Shown here: positions 7,121 to 13,318 of the stretch, piece by piece
Layout of the letters: each line of letters starts with the position of its first letter
Position numbering within the stretch: position 1 is the stretch's first letter
Position numbers and translations under genes: made by a program
Notes under the pieces: model-generated
Told to the model about the DNA's origin: nothing
Database searches by the model: none
The model's input: only the letters and a program-made list of their open reading frames with translations
Origin: Deltaproteobacteria bacterium
Lineage (GTDB): Bacteria; Myxococcota; Myxococcia; SLRQ01
DNA length: 15,433 nt
Assembly (NCBI GenBank): GCA_007128675.1
Contig: SKWY01000127.1
Coordinates: 1-15,433, forward strand
Direction of reading: 5' to 3'

Positions 7121-7798
7121 TCATCGCCCGAGACCAGCCAAAACGAGAGCCACAGCCGTTCCTCGAGGCCTGTAGAGGCCGCCTGTCCGGCGGAGCAGCA
7201 AGAGCCGATGACCTGCATCCAACACGCGCGTCGAATCCGGACCGAAAGCGCTCTTGATCGCCGTGGGCGTGCGTGGGCGCTCACAAAGCAACCTCATTAC
7301 TCGCCAAGCCACACTGCCAAATGCCCCCACGAGCATCTCTCCAACCGTGGCCGGAGAGAGCCTGGCCGGACCATCCCGGCAAATATCGTAGAGGGCGGGG
7401 CCCATATTGTCTCGAATCCAGATTCGCCTGCTGCCGCTCGGATGATCAAGAAGCCTCGATGAAGCCACAACGCCATCACCAACGGACTCGGCCAGCCCGC
7501 CGATCAACCAGCGGGCTGACTCCAGATCGCGGGCCAAGAGCCCTTCCACGGCCTTTCTCGAGGCCAGTCCCACGCGAGGCTGAAGATGGGTCCAGGCCTC
7601 GATGAGGGCTTCGGAGAGGTGATCTTCGGGACCCTTCATCAGATCCTCGATGGCGTCCGCGGAATCCACAAGGCCTAGGGCATCCATGGACATCCGGCGC
7701 CCAAACTCACGCGCCCTGGCTGGATCCCTTGCTATCAGAGCATACTTGTGCTCGCTCCAAAGCCTTTGAACGAGCTGTATCTCCCTCGGTTTTTCCAT
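7121..7798 (-). CDS. Hypothetical protein, possible C-terminal winged helix
   Basis: I do not recognise this 225-aa protein. It appears soluble and mostly helical, with no signal peptide or membrane segment. The N-terminus reads LVQRLWSEHKYALIARDPARAREFGRRM. The last 70 residues (VAWRVMRLLCERPRTPTAIKSAFG, later GHRLLLLRRTGGLYRP) have the helix-turn-helix-wing rhythm of winged-helix domains, so a DNA-binding or regulatory role is conceivable, as inference only. GGAGG at 7808-7812 lies 9 nt before ATG 7798. The gene converges on the kinase gene with 27 nt between stops, leaving little room for a terminator. The proline-rich opposite-strand frames are shadows. Confidence 0.75.
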   Translation of the reverse strand: MEKPREIQLVQRLWSEHKYALIARDPARAREFGRRMSMDALGLVDSADAIEDLMKGPEDHLSEALIEAWTHLQPRVGLASRKAVEGLLARDLESARWLIGGLAESVGDGVVASSRLLDHPSGSRRIWIRDNMGPALYDICRDGPARLSPATVGEMLVGAFGSVAWRVMRLLCERPRTPTAIKSAFGPDSTRVLDAGHRLLLLRRTGGLYRPRGTAVALVLAGLGR

Positions 7799-8007
7799 TT
7801 ACGCGGGCCTCCGTCCATTCATCTCGAGGCAAGCAGCACACATCGCTCGATGTCGACCATAAACCATGGACGAGCTTTTGGACATCGCCTGAAGCACAGA
7901 TGTAGAGAGAGGCGCCAATCTCCTGTCGACAAACCGAGTGAGGCTTTCCAAAGGCGATTAAGCGCTTCTCTCGACAACGGAGTACCGCTGGCTAGGCCAC
8001 CTCTCGA

Positions 8008-8982
8008 TCAATCCCAGGCGTGGCCGGCCGAACCAAGCACGTTCACGTTTTTGTGCTTGTAGAGTTCCTTGAGAGCGTCTCGAGCAGGACCAAGATACTT
8101 TCTTGGATCGAACTCGCTAGGCTTCTCATTGAACACCTCTCGAATGGCAGCGGTCATCGCGAGTCGACCGTCGGAGTCTATGTTGATCTTGCAGACCGCG
8201 CTCTTGGCCGCCAGGCGGAGCTGTTCCTCTGGAATCCCCACGGCATCCTTCATCTGGCCGCCGTAGTTGTTGATCTTCTCGATCAGCTCGGAAGGGACCG
8301 AGCTGGAGCCATGGAGAACTATCGAAAAGCCCGGTATTCGCTTCTCGATCTCGGCGAGAATATCCAGCCGAATCTTGGTCTCGGTCCCAGGCTTGAACTT
8401 GTAGGCGCCATGGCTCGTTCCAATGGCAATCGCCAATGCATCCACACCCGTCCTCTTCGTGAAGTCCTCCACCTCTTCCGGCTGAGTGTAGACGTGCACG
8501 TCCGACTTGACCTCATCCTCGACCCCCGCAAGGACGCCCAGCTCGCCCTCGACGGTTACGTCGAACTCGTGAGCGTACTCCACCACCTTCTTCGAAAGCT
8601 CTATGTTCTCCTCGTAAGGTTTGTGCGATCCATCGATCATCACGGAAGAGAAGCCCATCTCGATGCAGCTCTTGCAAAGCTCGAAGCTGTCTCCGTGATC
8701 CAGGTGAAGGGCGATTGGCAGCGGCCGCCCGCCCGAGAGTTCCTTGGCATACTCGACGGCCCCCTGCGCCATGTATCGCAGAAGGGTTTGGTTCGCATAC
8801 TTCCGCGCACCCGCCGAGACCTGGAGTATGACCGGAGACTCGGTCTCGACACAGGCCTGAATAATGGCCTGAAGTTGCTCCATGTTGTTGAAGTTGTAGG
8901 CGGGAATCGCATAGCCGCCCTTCATGGCCTTTTCCATCATCTCCCGCATGTTCACAAGACCGATATCCTTGTACTTGATCAT
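8008..8982 (-). CDS. fba: Class II fructose-bisphosphate aldolase
   Basis: This zinc aldolase reversibly cleaves fructose-1,6-bisphosphate to DHAP and glyceraldehyde-3-phosphate in glycolysis and gluconeogenesis. The protein is 324 aa. Key residues visible are AIPAYNFNNMEQLQAI near 25-40, HLDHGD with proton donor Asp95 and zinc ligand His96, MIDGSH around 115-120, EGELGVLAG near 145-153, zinc ligand His191 in IGTSHGAYKF, and His224 in VLHGSSSVP. The C-terminal NIDSDGRLA is also typical. The frame extends 40 codons upstream, but ATG 8982 gives the family N-terminus and has AAGGAG (8990-8995) 7 nt upstream, the best Shine-Dalgarno in the window. It is probably monocistronic. No T-rich terminator was seen after the stop. 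Confidence 0.96.
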   Translation of the reverse strand: MIKYKDIGLVNMREMMEKAMKGGYAIPAYNFNNMEQLQAIIQACVETESPVILQVSAGARKYANQTLLRYMAQGAVEYAKELSGGRPLPIALHLDHGDSFELCKSCIEMGFSSVMIDGSHKPYEENIELSKKVVEYAHEFDVTVEGELGVLAGVEDEVKSDVHVYTQPEEVEDFTKRTGVDALAIAIGTSHGAYKFKPGTETKIRLDILAEIEKRIPGFSIVLHGSSSVPSELIEKINNYGGQMKDAVGIPEEQLRLAAKSAVCKINIDSDGRLAMTAAIREVFNEKPSEFDPRKYLGPARDALKELYKHKNVNVLGSAGHAWD

Positions 8983-9350
8983 TTCTCGGCTCCTTTTCGT
9001 CAGAAGAGAACACTCGCCCCAGACGCGTCCCACGGCCCGTGAAAATACCGCCCGATACTCGCACTTCGATCCTGCTCGAAGCGATGGCCTCCGCGTCTCC
9101 AACCAGCTTTTTCACTAACCCCGACCGGGCTGGCAACGACACTCACGCTTTTAATCCCCTTCGTCAAGACGCCAACCAAAGAACGCCTTGGCGAGGGCGA
9201 GAGCCGGAGTTCCCATCGCCAATCGAGCCTGCGAGCAGCTCTCTTGGTGTCCGATGAGCCCTGACCGTCAATCGACAGTCCCCGTGCAATCTACTGGCGT
9301 GCGCTCACACATGCCCTGCCTTTCGCCGAATGAACTCCACAAGCCCGGAC

Positions 9351-9363
9351 GGTTCTAGGAACC
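9351..9363. promoter_or_regulatory. Inverted repeat over the predicted pcm -35
   Basis: GGTTC-TAG-GAACC is a perfect 5-bp inverted repeat with a 3-nt centre. It covers the place where a -35 would sit, 18 nt before TACGAT. It could be a small operator or hairpin; no regulator is suggested. Confidence 0.25.
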
Positions 9364-9376
9364 CCGCGCTTTGAGT

Positions 9377-9382
9377 TACGAT
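9377..9382 (+). promoter_or_regulatory. -10-like TACGAT before the pcm-like gene
   Basis: TACGAT ends 6 nt before ATG 9389, with no Shine-Dalgarno between, so a leaderless mRNA is predicted. No good -35 was found. Confidence 0.4.
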
Positions 9383-9388
9383 GGCCTC

Positions 9389-10279
9389 ATGAATCTTCTG
9401 GCAATTACCAAGATGGCAGCCTCTCTTTTCCTGATGTTCGCCTTGATGGCGTGCCCTGGAAGAGCGCCTCTTTCATCCTCTCCACCCCGCGAGAATGAAC
9501 CCGATGAGCAGGGAAAGGTGCATACTTTGGATGAGAAGGATTTAGGTGAGGCTCTCGAAAAAGATGAAGATATCGACACCAAGGAGACAGCCCGCGCCAA
9601 GGAGTCCATCGATACGGGCGATTCACCGGCCCCCATCGACTTCGATGCCTTAAGACGAGAAATGGTCGAAACACAACTTTCGCCAAGGGGAGTCGACGAC
9701 GAAAGAGTTCTTTCGGCGATGCAAGACGTGCCAAGGCACAAGTTCGTTCCCGAGCGTTACCGTGCGTTGGCCTACGCGGACCATCCACTACCCATTGGTG
9801 AAGGCCAGACGATAAGCCAGCCGCTGATAGTAGCCTTGATGAGCCAGCTCGCGAGAGTCGAGCCCGATGACAAGATACTCGAGATTGGCACCGGGTCCGG
9901 CTACCACGCGGCCGTGCTCGCAAACCTCGGAGCCGAAGTATATACGATTGAGATTGTGGAGACGCTAGGCAGGGGTGCAAGGCTAACTTTGGCTTCGCTT
10001 GGGTACGAGAACGTTCACGTCAAGATCGGCGATGGCTACGAGGGGTGGCCGGAGCACGCCCCCTTCGAGGCCATCGTGATTACGGCGGCGCCGCCGACGA
10101 TTCCCGAGCCCCTCCTCGAGCAGCTAGCCGTTGGCGGCCGAATGGTTCTACCCGTTGGAGAGCACGACCAGGAGCTCAAGGTCATCTCCCGCACCGAGTC
10201 GGGCCTCCAAAGCGAACGCCATGGCGCCGTTCGCTTCGTGCCGATGACTGGAAAGGCGCAGGAGCAGAGCGCACGATAG
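9389..10279 (+). CDS. pcm: Lipoprotein protein-L-isoaspartate O-methyltransferase
   Basis: This is a PIMT-family enzyme that uses SAM to methylate isoaspartyl residues in damaged proteins and start their repair. It is 296 aa, against about 210 for cytoplasmic Pcm. The extra length is N-terminal: a lipoprotein signal MNLLAITKMAASLFLMFALMAC with Cys22, then an acidic low-complexity linker to about residue 85. The enzyme core is complete: MVETQLSPRGVDDERVLSAM, QTISQPLIVALM with the conserved Ser, SAM motif LEIGTGSGYHAAVLA, IGDGYEGWPEHAPFEAIVITAAP and GGRMVLPVG. This predicts a membrane-anchored enzyme facing the periplasm, where SAM supply is a puzzle. The start is ATG 9389; an in-frame TTG at 9371 is less likely. 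A Cys-rich lipoprotein gene follows 24 nt later. Confidence 0.92.
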   Translation: MNLLAITKMAASLFLMFALMACPGRAPLSSSPPRENEPDEQGKVHTLDEKDLGEALEKDEDIDTKETARAKESIDTGDSPAPIDFDALRREMVETQLSPRGVDDERVLSAMQDVPRHKFVPERYRALAYADHPLPIGEGQTISQPLIVALMSQLARVEPDDKILEIGTGSGYHAAVLANLGAEVYTIEIVETLGRGARLTLASLGYENVHVKIGDGYEGWPEHAPFEAIVITAAPPTIPEPLLEQLAVGGRMVLPVGEHDQELKVISRTESGLQSERHGAVRFVPMTGKAQEQSAR

Positions 10280-10291
10280 GGCCTATTCTGA

Positions 10292-10297
10292 TAGAGT
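10292..10297 (+). promoter_or_regulatory. -10-like TAGAGT before the Cys-rich lipoprotein
   Basis: TAGAGT ends 6 nt before ATG 10304, the same geometry as the kinase and pcm genes. No Shine-Dalgarno or good -35 is seen. Cotranscription from pcm is also possible. Confidence 0.35.
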
Positions 10298-10303
10298 GTG
10301 CTC

Positions 10304-10513
10304 ATGCTTCGAGCGGCTCTGCTTGCTATCCTGCTTCTCGCAGCCCAGGCTGGGTGTGGTGACGATCCCTACGGGATATGCGGCATCGATCCCTATTGTG
10401 AGCGCTGTTGCGATGTAGGCCAGCCCTGCGGCGACACGTGCATTTCTAGGGACAGAAACTGTCGACAATCGCCTGGCACCGCCTGCTGGGCCTCTCCCGA
10501 GCTGGCTCCCTGA
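10304..10513 (+). CDS. Small cysteine-rich lipoprotein with PCGDTCI motif
   Basis: This is a 69-aa product. A signal MLRAALLAILLLAAQAGC has a lipobox-like QAGC with the Cys at residue 18. The mature part has about ten cysteines in 50 residues: GICGIDPYC, ERCC, GQPCGDTCISRDRNC, GTAC. The pattern CC-x3-G-x-PCG-(D/N)-x-CI-x(5-6)-C-x(4-5)-G-x-AC resembles a short Cys motif I recall from small secreted proteins and nuclease-associated tails in proteobacteria (GKPCGNSCI type). Its function is unknown to me; metal binding or disulfide cross-linking is possible. It lies 24 nt after the pcm-like stop and may share its transcript. It converges on the desuccinylase-like gene. Confidence 0.75.
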   Translation: MLRAALLAILLLAAQAGCGDDPYGICGIDPYCERCCDVGQPCGDTCISRDRNCRQSPGTACWASPELAP

Positions 10514-10560
10514 ATAGGAAGATTGGCCATGAGCCGGTCTTGTCTCTAAAGCAGATGCCC

Positions 10561-11730
10561 CTATTCCGGTCTGTCGGAGTCTAGCACTTCCATTCCCATG
10601 CCACTGGCGTCGAGGCTCTGATCGTCGAGTCCCACATGGAGCACCGCCATGCCGGGAATCACCATAGGCGAGAGAACCATGCCTATGATTTGGCCGGAAA
10701 CCCGACTGACGAGTATGTCCTTGTCCCGCCGCAGCGGATCGCTGATCACGCCGAGAATATCTCCCTCGCTAATGGACTCTCCGAGGACGGGGTAGATCTC
10801 GATTATTCCTCCATGCTCGGCCCTTACCCAGCGCGTCCGCCGATAGACCCGTTGAGTTCCAAGATCGACCCTTCTCCCCTCACGCATCCCAAGGTGCACC
10901 ATTGCGTTTCTGACCCCGAGGACCCCCTTTCGGATCTCCTCCTTCTGGAAGCGCATGCTCTCGCCAGCCTCATATAGGATTGCCGCGATCCCATGATCCG
11001 TGGCGGTCCGGCGTAGCGTTCCTTGCGGTCCCGGGTTCTGCACTATGACTCTTGCTCCAAAAGCTCTGGAGAGATCGAGGATCTCTTCATTGCGTAGATC
11101 TCCGCGCACCTGTGGGACGTTCGAGCGATGTAGGGAGCCGGTGTGAAAATCAATGAGATGAGTGCAGTTACGAAGCACATCCCAGAAACGCCTGGCAATA
11201 CGGGAGGCGGTGGACCCGTGCTCGTTACCCGGGAAGAAACGGTTGAGATCCCGCCGATCGGGAAGATAACGGCTCTGATTGATGAAGCCGAAGAGATTGG
11301 CGATTGGGACCCCTATCAGCGTCCCGCGAATATCCCCTGCTCCATGGGTATCCATGATCTCCCGGACTATCTCCGTGCCATTCAGCTCATCGCCATGAAT
11401 ACCGGCAACAAGACACAGTACCGGCCCAGGCTCCTTACCCCGAATCACCACCAATGGCGTATCGACGTTGGCGCCAATGAATGACTCGCTAGTCGGAAGA
11501 CGCAGTTCCTTCTTCTCTCCGGGGTAGATGGTCTCTCCAGCCAGGACGATCGCTTCCTCGATATTGGAGTCAGCTCCAACCCTTCCGCTTGATGGCTCCC
11601 CATCGGCTAGCGCCGAAAGCGGAAACAGAACCAGACCGCAGGCGATGATAATGCCGGCCCATGCCGGTCGCCGCTTAGGGATCCCTACGAAGCTTCGAGC
11701 GTGCTTTGGCAGTCTTCTGGTATTGGCCAT
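10561..11730 (-). CDS. Exported succinylglutamate desuccinylase/aspartoacylase-family zinc hydrolase
   Basis: This M14-like metallohydrolase of the AstE/AspA family would cleave an amide or acyl-amino acid bond; the substrate cannot be read from sequence. It is 389 aa. N-terminal RRPAWAGIIIACGLVLFPLSALADG is a signal peptide or anchor with an ALA site at residue 42, which is unusual for AstE or aspartoacylase, normally cytosolic. Zinc ligands are His112 and Glu115 (GIHGDELNG) and His196 (LIDFHTG). Substrate-binding Arg and Asn sit in DRRDLNRFFPG (158-168), and the likely catalytic Glu254 is in LYEAGE. The last 90 residues form a beta-barrel-like tail (GESISEGDILGVISDP). TATACT ends 5 nt before ATG 11730. 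A periplasmic role on peptides or N-acyl amino acids is inference. Confidence 0.88.
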   Translation of the reverse strand: MANTRRLPKHARSFVGIPKRRPAWAGIIIACGLVLFPLSALADGEPSSGRVGADSNIEEAIVLAGETIYPGEKKELRLPTSESFIGANVDTPLVVIRGKEPGPVLCLVAGIHGDELNGTEIVREIMDTHGAGDIRGTLIGVPIANLFGFINQSRYLPDRRDLNRFFPGNEHGSTASRIARRFWDVLRNCTHLIDFHTGSLHRSNVPQVRGDLRNEEILDLSRAFGARVIVQNPGPQGTLRRTATDHGIAAILYEAGESMRFQKEEIRKGVLGVRNAMVHLGMREGRRVDLGTQRVYRRTRWVRAEHGGIIEIYPVLGESISEGDILGVISDPLRRDKDILVSRVSGQIIGMVLSPMVIPGMAVLHVGLDDQSLDASGMGMEVLDSDRPE

Positions 11731-11735
11731 ACTGG

Positions 11736-11741
11736 AGTATA
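11736..11741 (-). promoter_or_regulatory. -10-like TATACT before the desuccinylase-like gene
   Basis: On the minus strand TATACT (five of six to TATAAT) ends 5 nt before ATG 11730. No Shine-Dalgarno fits in the gap, so a leaderless start is predicted. The -35 region has no good match. Confidence 0.45.
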
Positions 11742-11885
11742 CCGTTGCGTGACAGATGACTTTGAGTGTGTTTGCAGAGCCTACAAGGAATCAAGCCTTC
11801 GCGAAAACCCACGATGCCCACGGAGCACCAAGCTGGAATCCTCATTGTCCCATGGACTCATGCGCGGCGATTGTTCCGATAGCCC

Positions 11886-12605
11886 ATGTCGAAAGATTCG
11901 TCCAAACCGATAGGCCACCCCGAGGATGCCGGCAATGCCGGCTCCCTCGAAATAGTGCGTGACGTGCCCCATGTCCCCGATGGAACGGCTCGGGCTCGCC
12001 ATAATCCCCTGGCAGGTGCGCCTCTGGTGATGGAGACACGGGAGCCGTGGGAGCAAAGGTTTGGCGCGAAAGTGCCGCTAGAGGTGGAGATAGGTTTTGG
12101 CTATGGAAACTTCCTGCTCGAGCACGCGGCTCGCAACCCTGGCATCGGGCTTGTGGGCTTCGAGATCAGAAGATTCCTCGTAGAGCACGTGGAGCGAAGA
12201 GCCAAGAAGCTTGGGCTCGAGAACATCGCCGTTTTGCGGGGAGATGCCCGTCGCCTCCTGCCCGCTCTCTTCGGGGCAAGACAGCTGCAAGCCGTGCACA
12301 TTCTCTTTCCCGATCCATGGTGGAAGAAGAGACACAAGAGGCGACGACTCGTTGATGGCTCTTTCGTCCGCCTGCTGCATGGCCTCTTGGAGCCCGGTGG
12401 TACGGTACAGCTAAGAACGGACGTGCTTGAGTATGGGGAAGCGATGATCTCTACCTTCGAGGATGGGAGCGGCCTCTTCCAGAACCTGGAGGCGCCCCGC
12501 TCGTTTTCCCACGAGAATCCACTCTCCGTGCCCTCGAACAGGGAGCGAAGATACCTAGAGGCAGGCACCCCCGTATATCGCCTCTTGTATCGTAAGGCTG
12601 GTTAA
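11886..12605 (+). CDS. trmB: tRNA (guanine-N7-)-methyltransferase
   Basis: TrmB uses SAM to make m7G at position 46 in the variable loop of tRNAs in the cytoplasm. The protein is 239 aa. Visible motifs are ARHNPLAGAP in the N-terminal part, SAM-binding VEIGFGYGNFLLEHA (about 67-81), VGFEIRRFLVEH, NIAVLRGDARRLLP, the family hallmark HILFPDPWWKKRHKRRRLV (about 138-156), and the C-terminal PVYRLLYRK. An in-frame TAG lies 6 nt before ATG 11886, so this is the first possible ATG. No Shine-Dalgarno precedes it; TCCGAT ends 5 nt upstream but is a poor -10. A weak terminator follows 22 nt after the stop. Confidence 0.96.
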   Translation: MSKDSSKPIGHPEDAGNAGSLEIVRDVPHVPDGTARARHNPLAGAPLVMETREPWEQRFGAKVPLEVEIGFGYGNFLLEHAARNPGIGLVGFEIRRFLVEHVERRAKKLGLENIAVLRGDARRLLPALFGARQLQAVHILFPDPWWKKRHKRRRLVDGSFVRLLHGLLEPGGTVQLRTDVLEYGEAMISTFEDGSGLFQNLEAPRSFSHENPLSVPSNRERRYLEAGTPVYRLLYRKAG

Positions 12606-12626
12606 GTCCGCCATCACCATATTGCA

Positions 12627-12645
12627 CTTCTGCAAAGAAGGTTTT
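12627..12645 (+). terminator. Weak intrinsic terminator after trmB
   Basis: CTTCT-GCAA-AGAAG forms a 5-bp hairpin with a GNRA tetraloop, followed by GTTTT. The stem is short and AT-rich for this genome, so termination would be partial. Confidence 0.35.
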
Positions 12646-12819
12646 CATTCAAGCAAGGGGGACTTCCCTCAAGGCAGGGGACCTCTCCTTCCTTCGATTA
12701 GGATGTTCCGCTTGTCCGATACTTGGCCGTTTTTTAGCAAGAACCTAGTTTCACTCTGCTTTTTCGTCCTTGCAATGCGGCTTGCCTCCCAAAGAGCCCC
12801 CCTGAGGCAGGAGGAAATG

Positions 12820-12850
12820 TTGACTGGAGCCCAAAAAGGGCCTAAATAAT
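12820..12850 (+). promoter_or_regulatory. Candidate promoter for the structured RNA
   Basis: TTGACT (12820-12825) matches -35 at five of six. AATAAT (12845-12850) matches -10 at five of six, with a 19-nt spacer; TAAATA at 12843 gives 17 nt but a poorer match. Transcription would start near 12857. Confidence 0.4.
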
Positions 12851-12856
12851 TGATTT

Positions 12857-13294
12857 TGTAGAGACGGCCTCAGCAAGACAGCTCCTTGGCACATTCAATG
12901 CAGTATCGCAGTACAACTGAAAACTGAATAGTCACGTTGAACACGGTTCGCCTAGGTCGCGCGATGTCCCCCATCAAGTCCCCCACCAAGCGCGGCTTGG
13001 GCTGAATGGGGCAAGTCCCCAGCGGTTCCGCGTCGGTCGTTTATTTCAGCCGGCCGGACCGATTGGGCCCCGGACTGGGGGATCTCCCCCGTTCCTCAGT
13101 CCAGGGGCCTACCTTTTCTTTCTCGTTCGACGTGAAACCTGGCCCGACTCGAGCTCCCCCGGCCGAGTCGAGCCGGCCCCAAGAACGAAGTCGGTTCTAG
13201 GGGCGACACGCAAGTGGCGAGGACCTGTCCGGTAATCCCCCGGCCTGGCCAGGTCCCCCTACCCCGTACACTTTGGTGTACGGGGTTTTTTTTT
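12857..13294 (+). ncRNA. Candidate structured non-coding RNA
   Basis: There is no protein-like frame, but dense nested inverted repeats end in a strong terminator. Helices found by eye: closing P1, 12947-12952 with 13216-13221 and 12956-12960 with 13203-13207; P2, CCCCAT 12969-12974 with 13006-13011, enclosing CCAAGC-GCG-GCTTGG 12986-13000; P3, TCGGTC 13033-13038 with GACCGA 13057-13062; P4, 14 pairs with one bulged A, 13064-13077 with 13097-13111, capped by GGGG-AUCU-CCCC; P5, TCGTTC 13123-13128 with 13183-13188, enclosing CGACTCG 13145-13151 with 13164-13170; P6, GGACCTG 13221-13227 with 13250-13256 (shares G13221 with P1, so one pair must yield). UCCCCC occurs six times. I see no RNase P, tmRNA, SRP or 6S hallmark. 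The 5' end is inferred from the promoter. Confidence 0.6.
13262..13294 (+). terminator. Strong intrinsic terminator
   Basis: CCCCGTACAC-TTTG-GTGTACGGGG is a perfect 10-bp hairpin (13262-13285) followed directly by nine T (13286-13294). It is oriented for the plus strand. The nearest plus-strand protein gene ends 650 nt upstream, so it most likely ends the structured RNA. It lies 24 nt before the next start codon. Confidence 0.92.
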
Positions 13295-13301
13295 GCTCCT
13301 C

Positions 13302-13310
13302 TGCTATGAT
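13302..13310 (+). promoter_or_regulatory. Extended -10 promoter TGC-TATGAT
   Basis: TG-C-TATGAT is an extended -10 lying between the terminator and ATG 13319, with 8 nt to the start codon. The leader would be zero to two nt. It lets the lipoprotein gene be transcribed independently of the upstream RNA. Confidence 0.5.
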
Positions 13311-13318
13311 CATCGACG

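Larger units (their letters stand above)
8983..9388. other. Intergenic region between divergent fba and pcm-like genes
   Basis: This stretch of about 400 nt has no credible ORF, tRNA or terminator. It must hold both divergent promoters. On the minus strand TTGACG occurs near 9161-9166, a possible -35 for fba, but I see no convincing -10. On the plus side the pcm -10-like TACGAT is at 9377-9382. Confidence 0.5.
12606..12856. other. Non-coding stretch between trmB and the candidate RNA
   Basis: There is no convincing gene. An open frame at 12622-12849 has unusual composition, no Shine-Dalgarno and no recognisable domain. The stretch holds the weak trmB terminator, a TGCCTC/GAGGCA inverted repeat around 12783-12807, and a candidate promoter at 12820-12850. 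Confidence 0.5.

Noticed and set aside
8020..9042. 340-aa plus-strand ORF opposite fba
   Set aside because: It is a shadow of the aldolase gene, which has all catalytic residues and the best Shine-Dalgarno in the window.
10511..10551. Second selenoprotein by read-through of the Cys-rich lipoprotein TGA
   Set aside because: Read-through adds only about a dozen unremarkable residues before another stop, with no redox motif or SECIS-like hairpin.
12622..12849. 75-aa ORF after trmB
   Set aside because: There is no Shine-Dalgarno, no -10 at the leaderless distance, no recognisable domain, and it overlaps the trmB terminator-like hairpin and the candidate RNA promoter.
9349..13201. Shared 10-mer CGGTTCTAGG at about 9349 and 13192
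   Set aside because: Many 10-mer pairs are expected by chance in 15 kb; nothing around the two sites matches.
12857..13294. RNase P RNA, tmRNA, SRP RNA or 6S RNA
   Set aside because: None of the sequence hallmarks I know for these RNAs are visible. A covariance-model scan would be needed to exclude a divergent member.
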